NCBI RefSeq assembly: GCF_023657595.1
Contig: NZ_CP098323.1
Span: forward strand, 4,302,001-4,366,000
Direction: 5' to 3'
Length of the DNA stretch: 64,000 bases
Origin: Cytobacillus firmus
Lineage (GTDB): Bacteria; Bacillota; Bacilli; Bacillales; Cytobacillaceae
Shown: one piece after another, positions 1 through 9,291 of the stretch
Layout of the letters: every line of letters starts with the position of its first letter
How positions within the stretch are numbered: the first letter of the stretch is position 1
Position numbers and translations under genes: made by a program
The notes under the pieces: generated by a model
What the model was told of the DNA's origin: nothing
Database searches by the model: none
The model's input: only the letters and a program-made list of their open reading frames with translations

Positions 1-1174
1 TCAGACCAAGCTTTTCAGCTAACAATGTAATTGTTGATCCCTGAATAAGAGCGCTGGTCAGGACAACGAAAAAGACAACATTGAAAATCTCGTGACTGCC
101 TTCCACGCCGGATAGCAGCGGAAAAGTGGCCAGCACAATTGGCACAGCCCCTTTTAATCCTGCCCAAGATAAGAAGATCAATTCTTTCATCGAAAAGCCC
201 ATTTTAATGGTGGTTAGAAAAACAGCAGCAGGTCTGGCAACAAATATGAGAAGTGCTGAAAGAGCCAGGCCTTTTAGCAAAATGTCAGATTGGAAAAGTT
301 CATTCGGAAAGACCAGAAGTCCTAAAATAACGAACATCGCAATTTGCATCATCCAGGCAAAGCCTTCCGTAAAACGGAAAACAGAGTGGCGATAAGCAAT
401 GTCTGCGTTCCCAATCATAATACCTGCCACATATACAGCAAGAAGGCCGCTGCCTCCCAGATAAGCTGTTATTCCATATGTCAGCATGGCAAAACCAGTT
501 GCAAACACAGGATAAAGCCCGCTTGAATCCAAGTTAATTTTATTCAATGACCATATTGCGAACTTGCCAAACAAGAGACCCGCTATTGCTCCTACTCCCA
601 TTTGGATAAAGAAGGAACCAACAAGTGAGAAAATGCCCGAGCCGGGAGTCATGATCAGCTCAATCATGGCAACTGTCAGGAACACTGCCATGGGATCATT
701 GGAGCCGGACTCGGCTTCAAGTGTGGCGGAAATCCTGGGCTTTATATTTTGCCCTTTTAATACAGCAAAAACGGCAGCTGCATCAGTTGAACCGACAATC
801 GCACCAAATAGCACCGCGACAGGCCAATCAACACCGAGAATAAACTTTGCTGCCACAGCAACAAGTCCGGTAGTAATCACAACACCTAAGGTTGCCAATG
901 ATAAGGAGGGTACAATGACCGTCCGGGCTGTTTTCCAGTTCGTCTGCAGTCCACCTTCAAACAAAATAATGATAAAGGCCAAAACCCCAATCATCTGCGC
1001 AATTCTCGCATTATCAAAATAAATGAATTGCCCCAATCCCATTCCGACCGCGATAAACAGAACCAGAGCGGGTACGCCAAGCCGTGCAGAAAATTTAGTT
1101 GTCATAACACCAATAATAAAAAGAATAGCAGCCAGCAGGATAAGTGCATCTGTGTGCCAAATAAATTCAGCCAA
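1..1174 (-). CDS. Cation/proton antiporter (CPA1, NhaP2/CvrA-like), 3' end cut off
   Basis: Integral membrane exchanger that expels K+ or Na+ in return for protons. Reading the minus strand from a TTG start at 1174 gives an open frame of about 391 codons to the window edge, so the C-terminus (often a TrkA_C regulatory domain in this family) is not visible. The start follows an AAGAAGGTGAT ribosome site. The protein is almost all hydrophobic helices and contains the family motif GAIVGSTDAAAVFAVLKG, with the ion-binding Asp, and then a LEAESGSNDPMAVFLT segment. A non-ATG start and the open left end make it easy to miss. The ion is not certain; K+ is the usual assignment for NhaP2-type proteins. 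Confidence 0.85.
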   Translation of the reverse strand, partial: MAEFIWHTDALILLAAILFIIGVMTTKFSARLGVPALVLFIAVGMGLGQFIYFDNARIAQMIGVLAFIIILFEGGLQTNWKTARTVIVPSLSLATLGVVITTGLVAVAAKFILGVDWPVAVLFGAIVGSTDAAAVFAVLKGQNIKPRISATLEAESGSNDPMAVFLTVAMIELIMTPGSGIFSLVGSFFIQMGVGAIAGLLFGKFAIWSLNKINLDSSGLYPVFATGFAMLTYGITAYLGGSGLLAVYVAGIMIGNADIAYRHSVFRFTEGFAWMMQIAMFVILGLLVFPNELFQSDILLKGLALSALLIFVARPAAVFLTTIKMGFSMKELIFLSWAGLKGAVPIVLATFPLLSGVEGSHEIFNVVFFVVLTSALIQGSTITLLAEKLGL

Positions 1175-1411
1175 TACGATCACCTTCTTTATTCAGATTT
1201 AATCAAAGGATATAGGTTATAAACAATGTTCTATCATTATTGAGGTTTTCTTTTATTGCAACAGGAAAATGCCAGGAGAGATTATGACAGCAGCTCATTG
1301 CGGATCTTAGCATGGTGCAGAGCTTCTATTAGAAAGAAGTGACAGTGAGTCGCTGGCTTTGTTTCCAATAAGATTAACTTTTGCCGCTTCCACTGTCTTT
1401 ATCGTTTTTTA

Positions 1412-1450
1412 ATGTAACATAAATATATCATATCATATATTATGTTACAT
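1412..1450. repeat. 11-bp inverted repeat in the antiporter upstream region
   Basis: ATGTAACATAA at 1412-1422 is mirrored exactly by TTATGTTACAT at 1440-1450, with a 17-base AT-only centre. It lies in the 336-base gap between the antiporter start (1174) and the acetyltransferase terminator. Apart from this repeat and the terminator I see no gene or known riboswitch in the gap. It could be an operator or a cruciform-forming site for the antiporter promoter. Confidence 0.5.
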
Positions 1451-1475
1451 CGCACTTCATATGCATGCTTTTTCT

Positions 1476-1510
1476 AAAAAAAAAATCGGACTTGCCCTTA
1501 GGCAAATCCG
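1476..1510 (-). terminator. Intrinsic terminator of the GNAT gene
   Basis: On the minus strand GGATTTGCC-taag-GGCAAGTCC forms a 9-bp stem (one G-T pair), followed by a run of about ten T just after the acetyltransferase stop. Confidence 0.85.
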
Positions 1511-2044
1511 CTAAATTTCTTTAGATAGATGGATCATCTCAGCTTCCATTTTAAACTCCTTATAACCGCAGCTTTTATAGAGGTTTACCGCACTATCCCA
1601 GGCAATATTTGTTTCCAGGACAACTTTTATGTAACCGGCTGCTTTAGCATGATCCTCCAGTTTCCGTACCATCATTCGGGCAATGCCCTGACCCCGGAAT
1701 TCCTTTTTTACAGACATTCGCTGCAGCCTGCACAACCCATTGCCTTCATTGGTAATTGCACCCGTACACACCAGTTCAGTATCAATTAAACCAGCCAGAA
1801 AAAGAGCACCTTCAGCGCTGTATGTTTCTGTAAGACTGTTCAAATCAGGATTTAACGAATGGTCAATAAACCCGAAGCGTTCCTGGAATCCATTCAAAAT
1901 TAATTCTTTTGCAGCAGTTTCGTGATCTATTGAGATCGGAGCAATCTTTATATGCGATTTAATCATTTTCACCTCAGCAGCAGTCAGCTTTTTATCGCAT
2001 ACCTCAGGCTTGCCGACATTTCCAATAACATTTTTGATTTTCAT
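1511..2044 (-). CDS. GNAT family N-acetyltransferase
   Basis: Acetyl-CoA-dependent acetyltransferase of unknown substrate, cytosolic. The acetyl-CoA binding loop (motif A) reads RMSVKKEFRGQGIARMMV around residues 112-129, followed by the usual NxxAxxLYxxxGY-type ending (AVNLYKSCGYKEF). Two starts are plausible: the ATG at 2044 behind AGGAGA, and an in-frame ATG at 1966 behind GAGGTG. The 26 residues between them are outside the GNAT fold, so a 151-residue product from 1966 would have the normal family length. Single gene, divergent from the DUF4097 gene to its right. Confidence 0.85.
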   Translation of the reverse strand: MKIKNVIGNVGKPEVCDKKLTAAEVKMIKSHIKIAPISIDHETAAKELILNGFQERFGFIDHSLNPDLNSLTETYSAEGALFLAGLIDTELVCTGAITNEGNGLCRLQRMSVKKEFRGQGIARMMVRKLEDHAKAAGYIKVVLETNIAWDSAVNLYKSCGYKEFKMEAEMIHLSKEI

Positions 2045-2314
2045 AGATTCTCCTGTTTTTTCCTTTTATAATAAGATATTAGCAGTGAAAAGAGAATTCT
2101 TTTTAGAGAGTTACTATAGGCAGAGCTCCCCTCTACAACTTCTGCTGCAGTGTATATATTCAAGTTTGCACATCTTTCGCCGGACAAAAAGCTATATATT
2201 ATATTCCGTAAGACTCAGGTCTTAGCTGAAATTAAACCTGGGGCTCAATGTGCATGAATTGAGATTAGCATAAAATATAATTAAGAAATTATTGAGGGAA
2301 AGCAGGGGTTCATA

Positions 2315-3169
2315 GTGAAAAGGATCTTCACCATTTTTATCATTTTAGTCTGTTCCTATTTGCTCTTTACCGGCGTGGGCAGCTGGCTCAGCTTTGGAGG
2401 AAGCAATAATGAAGCTTCTCTCAGCAAGAGGACAAATACTATCAGTATAGATGTATCAAGCTCAGATACAGTCATTATTCCTGAAAAGAGAAATGATGTT
2501 AGAGCGGAGCTTGACGGTAAAGGCAAAGTGACCGTAAATAAGTCTGGAAACGAAATTCGTGTAGAGTATAAAAGAAAGTGGCTGGACGGCTTTCAGTTTT
2601 TCAACAGCAAAAGCAATCTGAAAATTTACATTCCTGAAGATTTCAATAAATCCATGTCCATTGACATCGGTTCCGGCCGTTTGAATTTCGCCGGTGAATC
2701 TGAGAGCAAGCCTTTCGAGCTTGAGAGCCTGGATGTTAATATGAGCTCGGGAAAAGTCAGCCTGGCCAATATTAAGACGAATGAATTTGAACATGAAGGC
2801 TCCTCGGGAATGATGGATGCAGATCACTTATTTGCCCGTTCAGGCGAAATAGATATGAGTTCAGGCAAAGTGAAGCTGCGCAACTACCAGGGCAAGCTTG
2901 ATGCCGGGGTCTCATCTGGACAGCTCGATATAATGATCGGAAAACTGATTGACTCTATTAAGGTTGAAGCCAGTTCAGGCTTTGTCCGCCTTGACTTGCC
3001 TGATGATGCAGACTTCACCTTAAAAGGCAAAGCAAGCAGCGGCCATATCAGCAGCGATTTTAAATTGGATGATGAAAAGCGCGATAAAAATGATATTTCC
3101 GGCAAACATGGATCAGGACAACATGATATCCGCATCTCTGTATCCAGCGGGAAAGCCGAAGTTAATTAA
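2315..3169 (+). CDS. DUF4097 family beta-repeat protein, LiaG/YvlB-like
   Basis: Membrane-anchored protein of unknown function. It starts at a GTG behind AGCAGGGG. One N-terminal hydrophobic segment (residues 4-25) is followed by an extracellular region rich in repeated SSG turns (NMSSGKVSL, DMSSGKVKL, GVSSGQLDI, EASSGFVRL, KASSGHISS, SVSSGKAEV), spaced about 20-25 residues. This is the beta-solenoid pattern of DUF4097. The size and membrane anchor resemble LiaG of the cell-envelope stress operon, but no liaFSR genes are next to it. It is flanked by a divergent GNAT gene and its own terminator, so it appears monocistronic. Confidence 0.8.
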   Translation: MKRIFTIFIILVCSYLLFTGVGSWLSFGGSNNEASLSKRTNTISIDVSSSDTVIIPEKRNDVRAELDGKGKVTVNKSGNEIRVEYKRKWLDGFQFFNSKSNLKIYIPEDFNKSMSIDIGSGRLNFAGESESKPFELESLDVNMSSGKVSLANIKTNEFEHEGSSGMMDADHLFARSGEIDMSSGKVKLRNYQGKLDAGVSSGQLDIMIGKLIDSIKVEASSGFVRLDLPDDADFTLKGKASSGHISSDFKLDDEKRDKNDISGKHGSGQHDIRISVSSGKAEVN

Positions 3170-3192
3170 GTCCGGGAAACCGGGCTTTTTTT
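3169..3192 (+). terminator. Intrinsic terminator after the DUF4097 gene
   Basis: AGTCCGG-GAAA-CCGGGCT stem with a GAAA tetraloop and a T7 tract; it begins on the last base of the stop codon. Confidence 0.85.
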
Positions 3193-3284
3193 GATGCAGA
3201 ATGAGGATTAAGGCTCCACACTATAGGGAAATAGGCTTATACCAATTATTTTGACAAGCGAAATTTCATAAAGGAGTGTGAATC

Positions 3285-3974
3285 TTGAAGAGAGCTATTT
3301 TACTCACATTCATCCTGCTGGCAGGCTGTTCTTCACCATCCTGGATTACCGGCCAGCACAGTGAAACCGAATCCTCAGAACAAAGAGACGGAAAAGTATT
3401 AATTGATGCCCCTCATTATTCGCAAATGCCTGAGCTTGAAAGAGGATGTGAGGTAACCAGTCTCAGTATGCTCCTGAATCATGCTGGAAAAGAGACAGAC
3501 AAAATGGAATTAGCGGACAAAATAAACCGTGTTCCTTTCGAAAAAGATGGCTATCGGGGAAATATTCATAAAGGCTTTGTTGGCAATATGCAAACATTGG
3601 ATGAACCGGGACTCGGCGTATACCATGAGCCTGCTGCAGAACTGGCTGAAGGCTATATGCCCGGTAAAATTGAAGACCTGACAGGCAGCGGTGATAAAGT
3701 AATTAAACAGCTTGATGATGGCAGACCAGTCTGGGTGATCATCACCAGCACTTACGACGTATTGCCTGAATCGGAATGGGAAACCTGGGAAACAAAAGAT
3801 GGCCCTGTCAAAATAACTTATAGAATGCATGCTGTATTAGTCACAGGCTATGATGAAGATCATATCTATGCAAATGACCCGCTTAAGGAGAAAAACACCC
3901 AATACCAAAGGGACAAGTTCATTGCCGGATGGGAACAGATGGGAAGACAGGCAATCACTTATGTGGATAAATAA
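3285..3974 (+). CDS. C39-like cysteine peptidase lipoprotein
   Basis: Probable surface lipoprotein with a papain-like C39_2 fold. The TTG start follows AAGGAG. The signal peptide ends in a lipobox (LLAGC, Cys15), so the protein is expected to be lipid-anchored outside the membrane. The likely catalytic Cys is in the segment ERGCEVTSLSMLLNHAG and the His in MHAVLVTGYDEDHIYANDP, the order seen in C39-like peptidases. Substrate unknown; no ABC transporter or bacteriocin gene is nearby. The last codons (TATGTGGATAAATAA) contain a perfect DnaA box that belongs to the cluster downstream. Confidence 0.85.
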   Translation: MKRAILLTFILLAGCSSPSWITGQHSETESSEQRDGKVLIDAPHYSQMPELERGCEVTSLSMLLNHAGKETDKMELADKINRVPFEKDGYRGNIHKGFVGNMQTLDEPGLGVYHEPAAELAEGYMPGKIEDLTGSGDKVIKQLDDGRPVWVIITSTYDVLPESEWETWETKDGPVKITYRMHAVLVTGYDEDHIYANDPLKEKNTQYQRDKFIAGWEQMGRQAITYVDK

Positions 3975-4175
3975 AAGAGGCGAATGTTGGGGATAACTTT
4001 TTGTCTCAAACATGATCGCCTATGTGGATAACTCTATTGCCTCCATGAATTATCCACGCTGTGTGGATGAAACGGGCAAAAAACAACTCTAATTGTGGAT
4101 ACTTCTGAAAAATTCAAAAAATCAATGAATTAGTTATTCACATTTTGAAACAGCGGTAAGTCAATTTGTGGATTA
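3962..4175. promoter_or_regulatory. DnaA-box cluster (eight boxes in 214 bp)
   Basis: Against TTATNCACA (or its complement): perfect at 3962-3970, 4023-4031 and 4134-4142. One mismatch at 3988-3996 (TGGGGATAA), 4050-4058 (TTATCCACG), 4062-4070 (TGTGGATGA), 4094-4102 (TGTGGATAC) and 4167-4175 (TGTGGATTA). The region is otherwise non-coding and AT-rich, between two convergent genes. No dnaA, dnaN or other oriC gene is present, so this looks like a DnaA-binding or titration site rather than the origin. Confidence 0.8.
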
Positions 4176-4182
4176 CAAATTC

Positions 4183-5181
4183 TCAACTTAATCCGAAAGC
4201 TTCAGCCAGCAATGTGTATGAATTCAGCTTGCCCTGAAAATCATGAATATTGGTGATGATCATAAACTCATCTGTTGCGTAGATTTCGCTGAGCAGCTGC
4301 AATTCCTCTTTTATTTTTCGAGGAGTACCAACCAGCATTCTTTTGCGGTTTTCAGCTATTTTCTTCTTTTCCGCATGTGTGAGCTGGATACTTTCAGATT
4401 CTGTGCTTGGGATTAATCTCGTATCTCTCCCTTTTTCAACTGCCAGAAGCCACATATCCTGGCTCAATGCCAGCTTTTCAGCCTCTTCCTGTGTCTCAGC
4501 GCATACAATAAAAATACACACATTTGCTTTCGGTTCAGCCAAAGCTGCTGAAGGCTGGAATTGACTGAAATATGTATCCATTGCTCTCTTTCCATTGGCA
4601 GGATTGATAAAGTGCCCATACGTAAAAGAAGCTCCCACTTCCGCAGCCAGCCTTGCTCCGCGATGTGTGATTCCAAGAAGCCACAATAGTGCAGGGTCTT
4701 CAGCCTCCGGAAAAGCTTTGACTTGCTGATAAGGATGTCCTTATGGAAGCTCCTTGTTCAAAAACCCCTGCAAATCCCTAAGCTGTCTCGGAAATTCATT
4801 CAAACTTTTCCTTACGCCATCTGTCAGGGCAAGCCGGGTGGATGCGGATCCTCCGGGGGACCTCCCAACGCCCAAATCGATTCTTCCTGGAAATAATGTC
4901 TGGAGAACATTAAAGTTTTCGGCAATTTTATAAGGACTGTATTGCGGCAAAAGAACTCCGCCCGAACCAACCCTGATTTTACTCGTGCTTGATGCAATAT
5001 GTGAGATAAGAATTTCCGGTGAGGAGCCAGCCATTCCATTCGAATTATGATGCTCAGCCACCCAAAAACGAGTGTAGCCAAGCTGTTCTGCCATTTGAGC
5101 TAGATTGACTGTTTTACGAAAAGTTTCAGCGGCAGTATCCCCTTTCGCCACGACTGATTGATCCAATACACTGAGCTTCAC
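4183..5181 (-). pseudogene. Luciferase-like flavin monooxygenase broken by an in-frame stop
   Basis: LLM-class FMN-dependent oxidoreductase. The frame is open from a GTG start at 5181 (behind AGGGGGAG; an ATG lies 6 codons upstream) to 4183, except for one TAA at 4741-4743. The residues on both sides fit one protein: ...LQGFLNKELP-stop-GHPYQQVKAFPEAEDPALLWLLGITHRGARLAAEVG... Total length, about 333 codons, is normal for the family. The N-terminal part holds the family segments FWVAEHHN and VGSGGVLLPQYSPYKIAENF. A single GAA-to-TAA or CAA-to-TAA change, or a sequencing error, would explain it. The second half has no good start of its own. Confidence 0.8.
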
Positions 5182-5320
5182 TAGATCTCCCCCTTTCATT
5201 GCAGTGATCTTATCATAATGCCTGCAGCTTCCTCAAACGTGCCACCTGCGCAAGCGGTTTATTAGGAAATTCACCTCCTTTCTGGTAGTATATGAATGAT
5301 TTTTTAGAGGAGGAAAAACA

Positions 5321-6037
5321 ATGCATACATTAAAAGGCAAAACAGCTCTCATCACGGGAGCAGGCAGAGGAATCGGCCGTGCAGCAGCCATAGCGCTCGC
5401 AAAAGAAGGCGTCCATATTGGTTTGCTTGGCCGCACGATTGAAAATCTGGAAAAAATGGCGGATGAACTTAGCCAGTACGATGTGAATGTATCTGCTGCT
5501 GCAGCCGATGTTGCCGACCTTGAAGCTGTTACTCATGCAGTCGAGCATATTAAGTCAGACCTTGGCTCTGTGGATATCCTGATTAACAATGCCGGAATCG
5601 CCAAGTTTGGAGGATTTCTGGAGCTTTCTCCCGCTGAGTGGGAAAGCATCATCAAAGTCAACTTAATGGGTGTTTATAATGTTACAAGAGCCGTTCTCCC
5701 TGAAATGATTGAACAGAAGTCCGGAGACATTATCAACATTGCATCCACAGCAGGCCAGAAAGGTGCGCCTGTCACCAGTGCATACAGCGCATCCAAATTT
5801 GCCGTTTTAGGCTTAACAGAGTCCCTGATGCTTGAGGTTAGAAAACACAATATCCGAGTTAGCGCGTTAACGCCAAGCACGGTTGCCACTGACCTTGCGA
5901 TTGAAACAAACCTGACAGACGGCAACCCTGAAAAAGTCATGCAGCCGGAAGATCTGGCAGAATTCATGGTCGCACAGCTGAAATTGAACCCTCGGGTGTT
6001 TGTTAAAACAGCCGGCATGTGGTCGACAAATCCATAA
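5321..6037 (+). CDS. yoxD: Short-chain dehydrogenase, YoxD-like (3-ketoacyl-ACP reductase family)
   Basis: NAD(P)-dependent cytosolic oxidoreductase with the classical SDR fold. It shows the cofactor motif TGAGRGIG (residues 12-19), NNAG (about 89-92), the catalytic Ser in NIASTAG and the YSASK catalytic pair. Length (238) and the C-terminal [21 protein letters not shown] / [10 protein letters not shown] segments match B. subtilis YoxD from memory. The start follows AGAGGAGG. The physiological substrate is not known; FabG-type annotation rests on fold only. It stands alone with a strong terminator downstream. Confidence 0.9.
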   Translation: MHTLKGKTALITGAGRGIGRAAAIALAKEGVHIGLLGRTIENLEKMADELSQYDVNVSAAAADVADLEAVTHAVEHIKSDLGSVDILINNAGIAKFGGFLELSPAEWESIIKVNLMGVYNVTRAVLPEMIEQKSGDIINIASTAGQKGAPVTSAYSASKFAVLGLTESLMLEVRKHNIRVSALTPSTVATDLAIETNLTDGNPEKVMQPEDLAEFMVAQLKLNPRVFVKTAGMWSTNP

Positions 6038-6047
6038 GATTTAGCTG

Positions 6048-6080
6048 AAAGCCCCAATGCTGATAATTGGGGCTTTATGC
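6048..6080 (+). terminator. Terminator after yoxD
   Basis: AAAGCCCCAAT (6048-6058) pairs with ATTGGGGCTTT (6066-6076) over a 7-base loop; the T tract is short. Confidence 0.75.
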
Positions 6081-6101
6081 TTCTGCTTAAATTTAACCAT
6101 C

Positions 6102-6127
6102 AAAAAAAGACTGCCATAAAGGCAGTC
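6102..6127 (-). terminator. Terminator after the MMPL gene
   Basis: On the minus strand GACTGCC-tttat-GGCAGTC is followed by TTTTTTTG, ten bases beyond the MMPL stop. Confidence 0.85.
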
Positions 6128-6136
6128 TCAACTTAA

Positions 6137-9100
6137 TTAATTTGCACTTCTTTTAAACGGCCACCAGTTTGCCTGGCCGAAGTTTTTGACCATGACCGGT
6201 ATAAATAGCGGAAGCACGACCAGTGCGTAAAGCATTAATCCGATCAGAACGATGGACGCGATCTGCAATAGCGACAGCATTCCGGACGGCATCATGGCCG
6301 CGAATGTTCCGCCTAGGATTACAGCAGCTGAAATAATAACAGTGCCCATCTTTTTCATGGATAACAGCATTGCATCTGCGATTGAAAGGTCACGATATTC
6401 ATTAAAGCGGTCCATTAAGAAAATGCTGTAGTCGACGCCAAGTGCAACGAGAATAACGAAAGCAAAGAATGGAACTGCCCAGCTGATGCCTGTATATCCA
6501 AGCAGATTTACAAAAATCGCTTCGTTCATTGCCATACTTGTATAGTAGGTCAGAATCAATGAACCAATTAAATAGATTGGCATGATGATAGACCTGAAAA
6601 GGAACACAAGGATGATGGAAATGCCAAGCAGCATCAATACGACTGTACGGGAATAATCCTGATCAGACATTGTGCTTAAATCAGCATTGGTACTTGTAAT
6701 CCCGCCTACTGCGACAACCGCATTTTCAAGCTTAGTCCCCTGTGTCGCTCTTTCCACAGCTTCCTTAATTTCATCTACCTGGTTAATGGCTTCATTAGAA
6801 TAAGGATTTGCTTCAAGCACAACATCCATTGTCATAACTTTACGGTCCTCAGACAAATAGACATCAAACACCTGGGCAAATTCTTCATCCTCCAAAACCT
6901 CAGGCGGCAGATAGAAACCATCCATATTATCCGAGTTTGAAAGACCTGCCAGGTAGTCCTGTGCAGAACCGAGTCCTTCAGATACCTGCTCAAGCCCATC
7001 TGCACTCTGGCCAAGGCCATCTGTCAGCTGACTGATTTGTCCGCCAAGATCGCCAAATCCGGCAAGAAGCTGTTCCTGCCCTCCATTGATTCCGGCTAAA
7101 CCATTTGTCAGCTTTGGAAAATTATTAACGATTTGTCCCTGACCGTCTGCAAGCTGATTGAGTCCTGCCTGCTGGGCTTCGATTCCTTTAATAAGCTGCT
7201 GGAGCCCTGAAGTTAATTCCTTTTGGCCGGATATGGCGGTTCCGAAGTTTTTATTTGCCTCCGCCAAGCCGTTTTGCAGCTGTGTTAACCCCCTATTAGC
7301 AGCATTGATACCTTCTGAAACTTTTGGAAGCTGCTGCTGAAGGCCAGCTACTTGACCTTTAATTGCTTGGTATTGCGGGTCTTGGGCCAACTCAGGGTCC
7401 TTGGTTTCAACATAGCCAAACAGTGCTTCATTTGCCTGTCTGATGCCATCCGACAACTGATTTAAGTTCGTCTGGATTTCTTTATAGCCCGCCATTAAGG
7501 AAGGAATGGCCTCTTCTCCTGACTGATACCCAACTAGCAGCTGCTGATATCCAGCGAGAAGCTCTTCGGCACCGGCCTTGGATTTTTCCAGTCCCTCTTT
7601 AATTTGATCTGAACCTGCAGATCCCTGACGAATACCATCTTCGATTTTTGCCAGGTTTGTCTGAATTTCACCAAGACCCGACTTGATTTCATTAGTGCCG
7701 GAAATCAAGTCATTGATTCCTTTTGTGGCATTCTGCAGCTCAGGTTCTGATTTGGACAGTTCGCTGCTTGCTTCATTCAAGCCATCTGAAATTTTGTTCA
7801 GTCCATCTTTTCCTTCCCCAAGCCCTTCTTCAAGCGTTTCAGCTTGTTTGGCAACAAAGAAGTCTTCGATCGGCTCTCCAGTTGGTCTTGTAACAGAACG
7901 GACTGTATCCACCAGATCTACTTTTTCAACCTCCCGGCTAATTTTTTCAGCCAGGCCTACATATTCTGCTGAATCCATTTCCTCATCGTTTTTCAAGACG
8001 ATCTGCGTCGGCATGGATTCTCCCGGTCCAAAGCTGTCAGCTATGGCATTAAACGCCTTAATGGAATTAACATCCCCGCCGATTTCCTCAAGGGAGTTGT
8101 AGGAAAGGTCTCCGTCATACGTCACCAGGAATGGCACACAAACAGCTGCCACGATAAGCAATGCCAGGAATGGACGCGCCAGCGAGAATCGGCCGGCCGT
8201 ACCCCATAGCTTGCTTTCACCATGCTCGGCACTCTTTTTCGAAGGCCAGAAAATTTTCTGTCCCAGCACCGCCATAAAGAATGGCACAATCGTAAATAAA
8301 GCAATTAAGAGGATCGCTACACCAATGGCCACAGCTGCTGCTGACTGGTAAAGAATAAACTGCGAGAAGCCAATTGCAGCAAAGCCAATCATAACAGCCA
8401 GGCCGCTGAAAAATACTGTGCGCCCCGCATTGCGGTATGTTGCCACAATGGCGTCCGCTGTGCTTTCATTATAGGAAAGCTCTTCTTTAAAACGGCTAAG
8501 CAGCAGGATACAATAGTCTGTTCCAATCCCAAACAGAATCGCTACAAGGAAAATTTGGGTATAGTTTGAAATCGGAAAATCCAGCTTATCTACTAAAAAT
8601 GCCACAATGGATTGTGAAGCAAGATAAGTGAATCCCACTGTCAGGAGCGGAATAATTGGCGCAACCACTGATCGGAATACCAGCAGCAAAACGACCAGAA
8701 TAAAGACGACTGTGATCCCTTCCGTCTTTTTCAGTCCTTCCTGCGAACTGTTCATGAGATCTTCATTGATCAGCCATTCACTCGTATAATAATGATCTAC
8801 CTCAGCATCATCAATAGCTGAATAAAGCTCTTCACTTAGCTCTGCTGGCTCACGATCGTTCCAGATTACATTGACAGAAGCAAGAATCGACTTGCCATCC
8901 TCTGAAACAAGCTGTTCTTTTAAGCTTTCTTCATTAAAATGTGTAAGAATTTCAGTAATTCCCATTTCTGAACTTTTGTCTTCAAGCGTCCGGATAGCTT
9001 TCTCCGCTTCTTTGATTTCTTCTCCTGTAAGCTTTTTATCATTATGAAAAACAAGTGCGACCTGGGTCTCATCCCCGCCGCCTTCCTGTTTCTGCACTTG

Positions 9101-9265
9101 TTGCATGATATCCCCGGCAAGTGTGGATGAATACTCTTCAGGAACAGTAATCTGCCCTTTATCACGGACAAGATCAGCCATGTTTGGCGCTGCCATAAAT
9201 AAGCCGGCAGCCACTGCGATCCAGACGGCAATGACGAGCCATTTTCTTTTAATAATTGAATACAC
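6137..9265 (-). CDS. MMPL/RND family transporter, YdfJ-like
   Basis: Inner-membrane exporter of the RND superfamily, 1042 residues. Two MMPL transmembrane blocks (about residues 170-370 and 850-1030), each with six predicted helices, carry the family motifs GIGTDYCILLLSRFKEE and ALGVDYSIFLMDRFNEYR, which hold the proton-relay aspartates. Between them an extracellular region (about 470-800) is made of repeated short GL-containing segments (GLNKISDGL, GLAEAN, GLEQVSEGL), like the coiled-coil repeats of YhgE/Pip proteins. B. subtilis YdfJ is shorter, so this insertion is large. It is co-oriented with the MarR gene and probably controlled by it. The substrate is unknown; lipids or hydrophobic drugs are usual. 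Confidence 0.85.
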   Translation of the reverse strand: MYSIIKRKWLVIAVWIAVAAGLFMAAPNMADLVRDKGQITVPEEYSSTLAGDIMQQVQKQEGGGDETQVALVFHNDKKLTGEEIKEAEKAIRTLEDKSSEMGITEILTHFNEESLKEQLVSEDGKSILASVNVIWNDREPAELSEELYSAIDDAEVDHYYTSEWLINEDLMNSSQEGLKKTEGITVVFILVVLLLVFRSVVAPIIPLLTVGFTYLASQSIVAFLVDKLDFPISNYTQIFLVAILFGIGTDYCILLLSRFKEELSYNESTADAIVATYRNAGRTVFFSGLAVMIGFAAIGFSQFILYQSAAAVAIGVAILLIALFTIVPFFMAVLGQKIFWPSKKSAEHGESKLWGTAGRFSLARPFLALLIVAAVCVPFLVTYDGDLSYNSLEEIGGDVNSIKAFNAIADSFGPGESMPTQIVLKNDEEMDSAEYVGLAEKISREVEKVDLVDTVRSVTRPTGEPIEDFFVAKQAETLEEGLGEGKDGLNKISDGLNEASSELSKSEPELQNATKGINDLISGTNEIKSGLGEIQTNLAKIEDGIRQGSAGSDQIKEGLEKSKAGAEELLAGYQQLLVGYQSGEEAIPSLMAGYKEIQTNLNQLSDGIRQANEALFGYVETKDPELAQDPQYQAIKGQVAGLQQQLPKVSEGINAANRGLTQLQNGLAEANKNFGTAISGQKELTSGLQQLIKGIEAQQAGLNQLADGQGQIVNNFPKLTNGLAGINGGQEQLLAGFGDLGGQISQLTDGLGQSADGLEQVSEGLGSAQDYLAGLSNSDNMDGFYLPPEVLEDEEFAQVFDVYLSEDRKVMTMDVVLEANPYSNEAINQVDEIKEAVERATQGTKLENAVVAVGGITSTNADLSTMSDQDYSRTVVLMLLGISIILVFLFRSIIMPIYLIGSLILTYYTSMAMNEAIFVNLLGYTGISWAVPFFAFVILVALGVDYSIFLMDRFNEYRDLSIADAMLLSMKKMGTVIISAAVILGGTFAAMMPSGMLSLLQIASIVLIGLMLYALVVLPLFIPVMVKNFGQANWWPFKRSAN

Positions 9266-9291
9266 TTTTTAATCCCCCGCTTTGTTTTCTG

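Noticed and set aside
3251-3256. TTGACA before the C39 lipoprotein gene as a -35 box
   Set aside because: No -10-like hexamer at 16-18 bases; the next AT-rich word is too close.
3962-4175. DnaA-box cluster considered as the replication origin
   Set aside because: No dnaA, dnaN, rpmH or gyrase genes and no clear AT-rich unwinding trio arrangement; the gene context is far from oriC in related genomes.
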